DNA from: Nemopilema nomurai
Taxonomy: Eukaryota; Cnidaria; Scyphozoa; Rhizostomeae; Rhizostomatidae
Assembly: GCA_003864495.1 (NCBI GenBank)
Contig: PEDN01001364.1
Location: 248,001-312,000, forward strand
Direction: 5' to 3'
Length of the DNA: 64,000 bases
Below are positions 23,301-34,173 of this stretch, in pieces. The translations under genes were made by a program, and so were the position numbers. The notes under the pieces were generated by a model, which was given only the letters and a program-made list of their open reading frames with translations, did no database searches and was not told the origin of the DNA. Position 1 is the stretch's first letter, and every line of letters begins with the position of its first letter.

Positions 23301-26300
23301 ATATGAATACCTAATGCAATAGAAATAATGATACTTAATAGAGTAGAAATATTATCCATTGGTTGGCTAAAATAAATCTTTTCATAAATTCACCGTAGGC
23401 TGAACTGAAGAGTCCTTCCCATCATGAATTTCGTTTTATTTTTTACAAGGCTGGTTCTCGATGGACTCGTCTCGCAGATCAATATACCCATTTGCAGCTG
23501 TTAATTCCCGATTGAAGCGTTTTCACACCATACGCTGTGGTAATCATATACCTTTCAACCTTTCTTACCATAGATGTGCAAATCAGCAAGAGAATCAATC
23601 AATACAAGGACGAAGCAGGAAATGAATGAGTTTCCGGGTATGTGATAATTTTCTTGGAAGTAAAACCAGGAAGTCCGGCAACATAAATAGACTCAGTTGT
23701 TCACAAAACCAATTCACAGAATTTATTTCCACAACGTGGTGTTAATATCTGCGGAATAATGAAATCATGCGGAGAATATAAAAGTGACTGGTGAAGCTTG
23801 GCTCGGCACACACAATTAGAAAATGCCGCAAATTATTATATAAATAAATTCTTATAAAATGGGTTTTCTTGCCAACCTTAGTATATCCGCAGGTTCTCAG
23901 CTTTGTAAGATTTGGCTGAAAGACGATGCAGAAGATATTACATTAAACACCTGTATCCATATAGGTAGAAATGCATTTCACCATGTAATGCCAATTTACT
24001 TAGAATTGCCTTGAAATGTATGCACTTCCTTTTTCGTCCTGTTTTAAAAGCAACTGATGCCATCTAAAGTTTGGTCTCTTAAAAACCCCAAATGTCAAGC
24101 TGTTTGCCTGGGGTGTTAAAAGTTTACTTCTAAATAGCCCAAGAAAGCGTTTCAAATAGTCTCTTTCATTATCCAGTTATGCAAATTTGCAGACTGGTGG
24201 CAATTTTATGTTTTGTTGGTTCACTAACATGATTGTGTCTTTTTTACAGTCAGGAAGGCGATTGACGAGTGGGCGATCATTGACTATACTTTGTCAGCGC
24301 AACCCTTTTACGGGCGTACATTCATGGATATATTCTTAAAGGTAAATATGTCCTACATTCATGTTTTAGTCAAGCCAATTGTTGCTCGAAAACTTTTGAT
24401 TGTAAACCTAGTTTAACTGTTTATATGCTAAAATGAATAGTTTTGTGTACTTTGGTCTAAGTTTTGTGTGATTTCAAGTGATGTTGTGGTCTAAAGACAC
24501 CAAATTATTGTTATTCTGCCCCGCACTGTGTACCAAAATAATTGACTATGCACAAAATTACGGTTTCGTTCACTCCTGACCAACACTGGAAAAATGACTA
24601 CATGCTGACAAAATACGTCGTTGCACGCTCTGAGGAGTGTCCGGCTCTGAGGAGTGTCCGGCTACAAGCATGCTCTGAGGAGTGTCCGGCTTTAAGGAGT
24701 GTTCGGCTCTGAGGAGTGTTTCTTTGTTTCTTGCAATTTCAAAAAGTTTTTCTTTGTTTGCTTTGTGTAGTGTTTTCTCAATCCACGGAAGAATGAAAAT
24801 ACCGATAATTATGTTTAATGAACAATAATTGGACAATTTGTTATGCATCAGGCTCATCTTTCAAGGCCATCCTACTATTGCAGATGTCTTGTTGTCTATC
24901 AGACGGACGGGAATTATTTTGTTTTGTTTGGAGCCTAATAATAATTCGTTTTCTTTCCTAGGGTGAGTTTGTACCAAGAAAGGACCCAAGCCACCACAGC
25001 TCCATCCCTGTTCCAGATTTTCAAACCAATGTGGATAATTCCAAAATGTTGTTCATGTGGGTGACCGACTACAGCCTGAACACTGCAGGCGAAGTCTACC
25101 ACAATGCTGGATTCCTTAAAATGACAATTTCCAAGAGCAGCCACAATGTAAGTTTATTTGCAGACAACCAATCAGTCTTGCAAACTTGATTAACGTCACA
25201 CAACCGCGCGCATTGCGCAGACATCTCGCGTGTCGCTGACACCAATTTAAAATCCGCGTCAAGTTGGGCATACTTTTGGTTGTTTGTGTATATCAATACA
25301 TCTTCCGAAACAGAGAAAACAGACCATTAGTAACAAGCCTTCGGAAACCCCTCTTCAGTAATTAATTCCGGAAATTTTGCGTTCAACTTACTTCCATATT
25401 ATGCACTTAGCCATTTAGCCTTGATGTCAAACTTAGCTAGAAATAAATTTTTGCAAATTAGGGTTATTGATAAGGTGCATTTCCTAATATTGTACCATCT
25501 GTCTACCAAAAGGACTGACTGATGATGTTGTATTTTTCTTACATTTCAGATCCCTCCATTGATCAAAAGTTTCTTGAACACCCGACAGTTCAGGGCTCTT
25601 ATCCCAGAGGTAATTTGGCATTTGAATATTTCGATTGAGCCCCTGCCAATCAAGGCTACCAGGCGTATTTTTAACAGGGGAGGGGGGGATATAAAAAATG
25701 ACATAAACTCCCTTCTTCTGTAACACTGGTTATAGACTCAAGTGAGTCCCTTGTCCACCCCCTCGTCTAGTGGCCCTGTCAGTTGAATCAATGATTCTGA
25801 CTGCTCTCTGTGTTAGTTCACAATGGTAAAGAATAAAAGAACCTAAAAGAAGTTTCTATTAATGTTGAAAATAAAATTAGAAATTCACAATACTTATACA
25901 ACAATTTATTAGATGTTACACTTGCTGTAGTGAAAAATATGTTGCTTCATTCAGAAAACGACAAGTGAATTTTTAAATGCTTCTTAGTGAGTATCAATCT
26001 CAAATACACACGATGAATCCCCCCCCTCCCCCCTCCCCTACTTTTTTCTTCCATCACAATTTTATTCTTCACAAAACCGATGAGAATGCAATTGTCGAAT
26101 CTTGTTATCAAGCACAAAAACCGAATGAATTGGGAATAGATAGCGAAAAGTTGGTCGGTAGGAGCCCGCCAATACAACTTGAATTTATTGAAAATTCTCT
26201 CTCCAAACAGCTCTTCCGTCGATTTCCAGCCAGACCATTGCAGATGAAGCTGTATTCCTACAAGGCACCGAAGTTTGTAATTGAAAATGGAAAAGCCACT

Positions 26301-29300
26301 CTCTATGTGTACGGCAAGGCAAGCTTCCAAGTTATCCAGAAGGATGGCAGTTTGTATGATGCTTTTACACTGCAGTTGGTAAGCCCAATTGGTTACCCCT
26401 ATCTTTACTGAAACATCCTGTGGATTGAAATACGAGACTGAAATTGTTGAACGACATCATGCTTCTGTACGCTTTGTTGAATAATAGACGTTTAATCAGG
26501 CTGTGTAATGGACTGCCAATATGAATCGTAGTTTTTTTTATCAGAATGACGATTTTCAATGTTTTTATTTCAATGCACCATTGACTGATAAACCAAATTA
26601 CCTAAAGTTAAGCAGCCAAGAAAATTTAAAGGCATTTGCACAAATCTGAGAATTAATGTTTTCGGTCAAAATATGAATGAGGATGAATTCTAATGCTAGT
26701 TGTTCCAATTAAAAATTTATGAAACTCTGGTCTAAGTCTTATCTGTTTAGATAAAACGTTTCGGCGAAATGACAGTTATCTGACGTTCTAATCAAATGTG
26801 TTGAAAATTTTCATTATGAAGTTCCCTAATAATCTTTGAATAATAACGTTGAAAATACCTGGCCTGTGTAACTCAGCAAAAGAGAGTCCCGTGGCCTCTA
26901 TGGCTACATTTCCATTACTTCGTGTTTGCTTGAAAACGAAGCGGAGTGACTCCATTCTGGGCTTTGGGATTTCATTGAAATGCGTCAAAGTGGAGACATC
27001 TGACAATGCTGTCGAGAGTGAAGGGGTTTGAAAAATAAAGTGATATGAAAGCGGAGTGATTTGAAACCGGATTGATTTGAAAGCGGAGTGATTTGAAAGC
27101 GGAGTGATTTGAAACCGGATTGATTTGAAAGCGGAGTGATTTGAAAGCGGATCGTTCTCTATGGAAGCACCGAAAACGAAGTGGTTCGCAAACAGTACAG
27201 CAACAGCAACAAAAAACAAACCTTTTTAAGAAAATTTCGAAATTGACATGTACCCTGTAAAGAGTAAACTACTGCATCTTTATATTCTTTTGAATTTAAT
27301 CTGCGCTGTTTTGGCAATGTGAAAACTACGCACAGAGTTTAACAAAAGGAATGTATCAAATAGTACTTCATCAGGGTAATTTTCCTGTCGTTCTTTTCCT
27401 ATTTTGGCTGTCTACATAATGTTTAGTAGGATTGTTAGTTGATCACACTGTCTTTCTGATCATCATCTTTTTGTTTAATTTTCAACTATATACCTTATTT
27501 ACTTTTTATTTTTATTCTGTCTCTTTTGCTTGTCAGGATGTAGCGGTAGGAGCAACCCCTCTGGTAACCCAGAAGAACATCAAAGCAAAAATGGATGACT
27601 TCACGTGTGTAAAGTTCTGAATTTGTGCTTACTTGTTTACAAACGGGCGGCCAGGGATATAAAATTGTTTAGAAAATTGTTGTTGGGTGTTGATATAAAG
27701 CACAAATAAATTTATACCAGAAGAAGTCAAAATGCAAGATGAACCACCATCTGTTTGCTCGATGTTTTCAGGCTTGGAGCTATGGAAAGGCAATCAATAA
27801 CAATTTTAGTACATTGGTTCTTTTGTATTCATTTTCCCCTCTTTCATTAGGTTCAAGATGGTGGTGGCAGGTTCCAATATTGGGCCAATTAATGTGAGTT
27901 TTTCAAAAAATTTCGTCTTGTGCTCCTGCCTCATTTGAATGACAGCACCTTCTAACATTTAGTAACTAAAGGACTCTCTTTCCCAAATGATTTCAATTCT
28001 TGTAAACTATTATACTTTTTCTATAAATCACTATCTGGATCCTAGCAAACTGTGCAAGGAAATAAGACGAATAAGTTTTAGATAAAGAATAATGTGTATT
28101 ATAATCATATTGAATAATTTTTCTTCATAAAACTTATTTATGCGTTTGCAAATTTTTTTCAGCTCCCAATCCGGCTTCCACTGATTCAAAGTTTAGTCAA
28201 AGCCTCTATACTGAGAACTGCAAAACGTAAGCTATTTTCTTGATTTGCCACCACTCTGCGCCGCATAATTAATTACTACCATTTATAACCACAACTAGTT
28301 CATCTTGATGAAGCGCTGACAGGAAGTCGTAAACAGAATTTGAGCCAGGAAACTATTTATTCACTCTAGTATCCATGCAACCGTTTGAAATGTTATTCTC
28401 TATTTCCTTACGTTATGGATATGCTATGTAGACAAAACTGCGACCAAGCAACAATTGTGTGCTTAAAACGGAAAATCTTTACATCTTCCTGAATCAGAGC
28501 TGACTTTCTGGGTGGTAGGCCTAACCAGTAACCTACCTTGTTATTCTACAACTTCAAGCCTAATGTGTTGATGGCGGTCAGTATAGTACCCTCTTGATGC
28601 TACGTCGGCCTCTTTCTCAATATTCAAAAGGAGATTCATTTATAATGAAGATCACATAACTAGCAATGCCTGCAGTTTGCATTTTGTTTTCTATCAAGTA
28701 CTCTCCATCAAATGTGAGCTTCAAGTACAATCAGTTCTCATCAGTTCTATCAAGTACAATATTTTGTTCATATACAAAGCTTTCAGATCAGAAAAACGAG
28801 CATGATTATTGTCTGTTTTTCGGCTGAAGAGTTTCCTGTTATTGTGGGTATCTTCTACCCACAGTGCTTCTGCCATTCTCAGGTCAGTCAAAATAAATGC
28901 TGCTGCGACAATAACTCTGTGACAGTTTTGTTTTGAGACCTGGTCTTTGCCAAAACCACAGAATCGCCCGGGCTGAACCATCAAAATTTACTAAGGCAAT
29001 TCGTTTCAGCATTGTTATTTAATAATTTGATAAAGAATGAGAAAGTCACTTTGCACACCTGCACAGACCCGTAGGGTAACAGGTTCTGTTTTCCGACTCA
29101 TTTCCTTTTAATACTTCTAATCGTTCTTCTTTAACTGGAGAACAAAGCAGAAATAGCCATATAGCAAATATTACAAAGGTATTTGTACATGCTTAGTAGG
29201 CTCATCTGGTAGATCTTTACTATTAATTACTGTAAGAAATGCTTTATCAATAAAACCGTTTACTAGTCGGAACTGTATATCATCAGCTCTATCATTTGTA

Positions 29301-30149
29301 CTTTTTATATAACTAGTTAATTACTATAAACACAGCCTAATATTTTTCCTTGATATTTCTCATTGTACTGTTCCTACATTACATGACAAATGTTTCCCAT
29401 TTCCATATTGTTCTTGTTGACACTCTTCTCTGTATGTCCTCAAAATGTCTCCACGAAGACGAACTTTATTTTTGCTTGTGCTCATCGCTTTGAAAGTGTG
29501 CATTGACTTTCGTAGGCGCATTCGACAGGGGATTCCCATTGCCGAATCTAAATGAAGTTTACTTGCAGAAACCTGAGATCAAAGTCGTCAAGGTAAAGAA
29601 GACTTCTTTGTTTCATTCGATAACCACTGCTAAAAATGTCTGACGTTCTTGTTAAGTCGCTCAAAGAGTTGACTGCACTAGAAAACACGGACTTTAAGCA
29701 AATATCTAGTGAGACTACCTCTTTTTCGCACACATAAGAATGTCGTCTCTTTACCTGCCTCCTTTTTATATTTGTGAAATAGCAGTTATGAAGATATAAC
29801 TACCATGTACTCCACTAAAAAGGGCTAATTTTCTCTTATATTGGATTGCAAAGCAAATGACCCTCTGTCTAGCCATCGAACGACTTGTGGAAAGCTTAAA
29901 AATAATATAGAAAGATTTTTTGCTCGCACTTTTTGTTATTGTTGCTGGGATTTTTAAACGGTCATAACTAGGACTTAATCGGATAGCTTTTTTGATTGGG
30001 CTTTCATTTCAATTAAATTCTTGTTTTTTTGAAGCACTTTGTGACATTGTCGCGGTAGCTGTTTGAAACAGTGACGTCATCCTTTTTTGCAGGATGCCAT
30101 CTTGATAGGCGTCGATTGCAAGTTTGTCAAAAACAAAGCATTTTATTGA
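17324..30149 (+). CDS. BPI: BPI/LBP/PLUNC-family secreted lipid- and LPS-binding protein, complete, 16 exons
   Basis: Exons: 17324-17435, 19868-19967, 21063-21191, 21499-21575, 21878-21971, 22621-22684, 23574-23637, 24250-24341, 24962-25147, 25550-25609, 26211-26378, 27537-27604, 27851-27893, 28163-28226, 29516-29592, 30093-30149. All phases agree, giving 484 residues; human BPI is 487. Residues 1-18 are a signal peptide (METVHYFLAIIFAGLVAG). The mature start GIQLRLTQKGLDYA is the family signature. C154 and C194 are 40 residues apart, the same spacing as the single disulfide of human BPI. Later landmarks are DYSLNTAGEVYHNAGFLKMT at the start of the second half, SNIGPI, and GFPLPNLNEVYL near the C-terminus. 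These define the two tandem lipid-binding barrels of the family. The expected role is extracellular binding of bacterial lipopolysaccharide or other lipids. Whether it is bactericidal (BPI-like) or a signalling carrier (LBP-like) cannot be told from sequence alone. Confidence 0.95.
18875..19041. repeat. Dispersed repeat, copy 1 (internal inverted arms)
   Basis: Begins ATTTAGGACTGCCTGGACCC and ends near TGGGTTACTGGTCA. It shares ordered blocks (ATTTAGGACTG, TACCAAACAA, ATCAACAGC, AAAACTTTG, AGGCCCAT) in the same orientation with 63663-63856. The arms GGACCCAGGCCCCT and AGGGGCCTGGGCCC are inverted copies, so it can form a hairpin. It lies in BPI intron 1. No coding content was seen. Confidence 0.7.
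24627..24720. repeat. 17-bp minisatellite in BPI intron 8
   Basis: The unit GCTCTGAGGAGTGTCCG starts at 24627, 24644, 24672, 24689 (variant) and 24706 (variant), with an 11-bp interruption after the second copy. It lies between BPI exons 24250-24341 and 24962-25147. Confidence 0.85.
27030..27158. repeat. 16-bp minisatellite with 48-bp higher-order pattern in BPI intron 11
   Basis: Two unit types alternate: A = TGAAAGCGGAGTGATT and B = TGAAACCGGATTGATT. After a degenerate first unit the order is A-B-A-A-B-A-A(degenerate), that is, the trimer ABA repeated. It lies between BPI exons 26211-26378 and 27537-27604. Confidence 0.88.
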
Positions 30150-30216
30150 AGAAGCAGCATTTGTAAGGAGCGATACTCAGTATTGAGATTTGTCTTAACA
30201 ATTTTATAACAGGCTG

Positions 30217-30222
30217 AATAAA
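30217..30222 (+). promoter_or_regulatory. Polyadenylation signal AATAAA for the BPI-like gene
   Basis: AATAAA lies 68 nt after the BPI-like stop codon, the first canonical signal downstream. That would give a short 3' UTR. Confidence 0.7.
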
Positions 30223-32295
30223 AATAGATATTATCATTTGCCTTTACAATGATTTATTATTACCTTACAATTGTTAAATTTTCATGCAATTTTCATGCAA
30301 GCAGCATAGCATTTTCCTTTTTATGAGAACATCAGTAAGGTTTTATGTTGGCAAGAATCAGTTGTCATTTTCTTTTGTCAATCATTTCCAAGCCAGCCTG
30401 GAAGTAAGAGATTACGTTTAAAGCAATGACGATCTTTATAAAAGTCTCTACATCACCGCAAAATTGGCGAAGACTATATGTCAATCATGTTGCCCGTATT
30501 TGCTACCAATGTTTACAGCTTTAGGCACCAGTCTATGAACGTCAGTTGCTTTAGCACCGTAGAAGGCATTACCTTCATGCTTTAAAATTTCACTCCAAAC
30601 TTTTCGCTGTTTTGATCAAAACCTGACTAATTAAAATAGTTGCTTTTTACGAGTCAGAGTTTTCTGGATAGAATAAAGCGCCCATATGCTTTTGCATACC
30701 TCATACCCATACCTACAGACGACTTGAGCATTAGAAGGCGGTCAGCCGTTGATTTTGATGTTTCTTTCCAACGAGGCTAGATCCTCTTTGATTTGTAATG
30801 CCTTCCCAATTTGCTCTAAATGATTCTCGACACTGAGGTAGAAAAGCCAGTTAATAATACCACAGTGAAAGCAGCGATCTAGAATAACAAAGTAGTAAGG
30901 ATGCCTAGCACTTTAAATTATTTTTATTCTTTTACAGGTGGCTATGCTCTATAGCAAAACGATACTTTTCATGATTTTTAGTTAAAAAAGAATTTGTTTA
31001 TCAAAGTGACCAAGAATACTTATAATTGAATAATCGACCTCCTCGCGTGTCCTTATCTAAGATTTTCGTTGGTTCTGGGTTTTGAACCAGCCGGTTTTGA
31101 GAGTTGTCTGATTGGCGCAATAAACTTGAAGCTGAAACGTTCTTTATCACAACCATGTTACCTCTGCATGATACTTTCCGATCGGCAAAATACTTTCCGA
31201 TGAGACAGGCAAAATACTTTCCGATCGCTTTTGTGTCACCAGTCACTATTTATTACATCAGTCTCCAGGCCCCCAGTTTATCCGTTTTTTGAGAGCACGG
31301 AAGGATAACGAACTTAAAATGAAAATATGTAGTGTTTTGATTTATTTGGTCCTTTCATTAAAGTTTGTTTTTTGCCCAGTATGGTTTTGATGGTTTAGAG
31401 TCTAACATAACAAAAACTGAGATAACACTCTTTGAAATTTGTAAATTGAACGATGATGTTTACCAAACTTTAAATGATCGAAAGATTAGACCAATGCAAA
31501 TACTTTGATTAGAATTGAGATAATTTTTTATCACCTTTTTGAAAAATTTGAAGCCCTTTTCTTGAAACATTATTCGAAAGCCAACCCCCCCCCCCCCCTC
31601 CGAGCATGTCTGTTTAACGGATTTTCAAACCAGCTGCTGCACAGTTGTCACATATTTCAAAATCAGAATTTGGACTAGGTCCAATCCCAGTTTGGAACTA
31701 GAAACATAATCAGCCATGTAACCTAAGACAACGTCTGATCATAACATATACACGCTTTTTTTATAAGTAACCTACCACAAGGCCTAGTTCCAAAAGTTCC
31801 TTATTCGTAGACCTCAAGTCATCAGATTTTAGTACTAAAAATTCCTTAAAAGTTCCTTAATTTTCGCTGCACATCAACGAGCCTTAACATTTAATAGAGA
31901 AAGGGCGAGATAGACTATGCGGAAGCTACTCGATAAAGCACTTGGCACACGAATAGCAAACAATCTATGCGAGTATTAGCTGCAAATGAATGGAACGGGT
32001 TTTTTAGCTCTTGATGCTTGCAGTTATAAAAAATTTTCTAATCGAAAAGTTCCTTAGGGATTTCGTTTTTAGTAGTACAAGTTCTTTATATATTTCGGCC
32101 TTCTACATGTAGGTTCCTTATAAAGTGGTTCCTTATTAAAAATAGCGTGTATTACTTTTGTATAAGAATACTTGCGAATTGTTTTCAAGAATAGCCGATT
32201 CCACTTCCCTTAGATATCCATTAGTATCAAGAAATCATCCCCCATTGTGTGGATGTGTCTTCAATATCTCAAATCTATGGACGTCTGCTGCAGAA

Positions 32296-32386
32296 GGTAC
32301 CCTGGGTACCAGACCAGGAAGGTACCAGACCCACTTGATACTATTCCTTGATACATAGTGGGTCTTGTACCCAGGGTACTGCAGAA
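32296..32386. repeat. Imperfect inverted repeat (hairpin)
   Basis: The left arm contains GGTACCCTGGGTACC and then GGTACCAGACCCACTTGATAC; the right arm contains GATACATAGTGGGTCTTGTA and CCCAGGGTACTGCAG. They pair across a loop of about 8 nt (32342-32349), with an insertion in the left arm. It may be the remnant of a small fold-back element. No target duplication was seen. Confidence 0.75.
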
Positions 32387-32602
32387 GGCAGCTCTCCTCC
32401 GCAACTATTTCTAGTGTTCTCCAGTTCTTTTTGTAAAGAAGATTATAACATAATACAATCTCGATGAAAACAATTGCTTGGGGGGGGGGCGCTTTTTTAA
32501 ACAGGGGGCGATTATTGAAAAAATTGTCTTTATTCGGCAGGGGCGGTTATTTGGCAGGGGGCGCTAATATCGTCATTTACGGTATTACCTATTTCCCGCG
32601 GG

Positions 32603-33613
32603 CAGTGGCGATTGTAGCCTTAAAAGTCTGTAACAGGGGTTAGACTTCCTCTAAAGCCCTTGTCACTTCGAGTAGTCAACGAATTGAGAGTGAAGACAAA
32701 AAACGAGCGACTCGTGTTGAGGTTAATGACTGACTGCATCACAATAGAATAGGCTAAGTGTTATATACAAACGAAAGCGAGGTTAGCATAATTACGTATG
32801 TTAATTAAGCTAGTAGCTATTACTTTGGAAACTAGTAGAAACTAATAGTAAGTATGTCCTTGGTACAGCTCTATCAAGGCTGTTATCATTATGCCAAATA
32901 GTTTTATTAGTTGTGTAAGGAGCAGCTGTGTCCCCTAGGAAAAATAACAAAGGAAAATTGTTGCTGGGGGCCCCTAAAGGTTCGCGACCGTTTGTTATTT
33001 GACTAAAAGTAACTTTGTTCTGTTACTCCACTGAGTTTTATCTGTTTAACAATAATGCATTACGATAATGGTTTTCAACAGAAGAACTAAACTTGATTGG
33101 TAAAATCTTTCCATAGTAGTTATGTCTTATATTATATCCAACCTCCATGAGATCAAGCAAATCATTCTGTTACACAGAATTTCAAGTCATACAATTTCGA
33201 TAAGCAATAGTAGATTGCCAAGGTATACTAGGATGGTATTGGGCTGACCCTGCGCACCCCAGCGCAAAAAGGTGGATCACTAAATGATTGTCAAGAATGA
33301 AGTTTTCTTGGTAACTACAGAATTCTTGGTTTTTACTTGGTAACTTATTGGAAAGGAGCCAAAATTTCATAAATGTCCACCTCGGTTACAAACCAAACGC
33401 TTATCGGGGCCCCTTGTTTGTAAATAAATGCAATAAAGATAGCATTGAGGAAAATAAAGAGAGCAACCCTAACAAAGTGAGAAAACGATTGAACAGCTTC
33501 GGCAGAAAGCATTGAATTTTTAATAGAAACTTATGAAAAAACTGGGGGGGGGGCAAAACAAGGGGCAAATAAAATTTCTGGGGGGCCTTGGCCCCCCTGT
33601 AGAATCGCCACTG
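32603..33613. mobile_element. Non-autonomous hAT-type DNA transposon (1011 bp), 8-bp TSD
   Basis: The ends are inverted repeats: left CAGTGGCGATTGTA, right reverse-complemented CAGTGGCGATTCTA, one mismatch in 14. The exact 8-bp duplication CCCGCGGG flanks it (32595-32602 and 33614-33621). An 8-bp duplication with ends beginning CAG(T/G)GG is characteristic of the hAT superfamily. No ORF resembling a transposase is present, so it is a deletion derivative moved in trans. The right part is rich in G and C runs (G10 at 33544). The perfect duplication implies little decay since insertion. Confidence 0.9.
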
Positions 33614-34173
33614 CCCGCGGGGATTCCTAGCTTTCGCAGCCTAGCTTCATCCTCAGAATGGTGCCATACTATCTAGCTCTTTGAAATTTTTGATTTTCCA
33701 CAAAATGTCATTCACACAATGGCAAAAGCGTTATATCAGCTTCCTGCAGGCCACAAGAATTCGATTCGGTTTCAATGTTTTGGTTATGCACATGGTTGTT
33801 TCCGCATACACTCATGAGCTTTGTTTCTCTCCTCTGTTATGGCTCGTCTCCCCATTTCGATTTTGTGAGGTAATAACATTTAAATCAGGGCCTTTGTCGA
33901 CGGATGAATTAAACTCACCGCTTTCTCGCTGCTCGCGTTCTGGTTTTCAAGCGCTGTCTCATTTCTGAAAAACCTCTTTTTGGTTTTGTTTGGAAGGATC
34001 CTAGACAGTCACGTGATAAATTCTCTTGCATACTACTCGCTGATTGGGCACACAGCAACTGATTGACAGAAAGCGACTGTGTGTTGGTTTCAAAGGTGTG
34101 TCTCTGAGCATCATAATTTTACCGATCAACGATCAAAACATTGGTTCAGGCCTTAACATCTCGAAGCTGGAAA

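Larger units (their letters stand above)
30150..34173. other. Intergenic between BPI-like and adducin genes, repeat-rich
   Basis: Holds a polyadenylation signal, an imperfect hairpin (32296-32386), a G-rich GGGGGCGC repeat tail (32480-32580) and a complete hAT-type element (32603-33613). An acceptor-like GGTTCAG at 34143-34149 precedes the adducin ATG, so a 5' UTR exon may lie in this stretch. No other gene was recognised. Confidence 0.6.
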
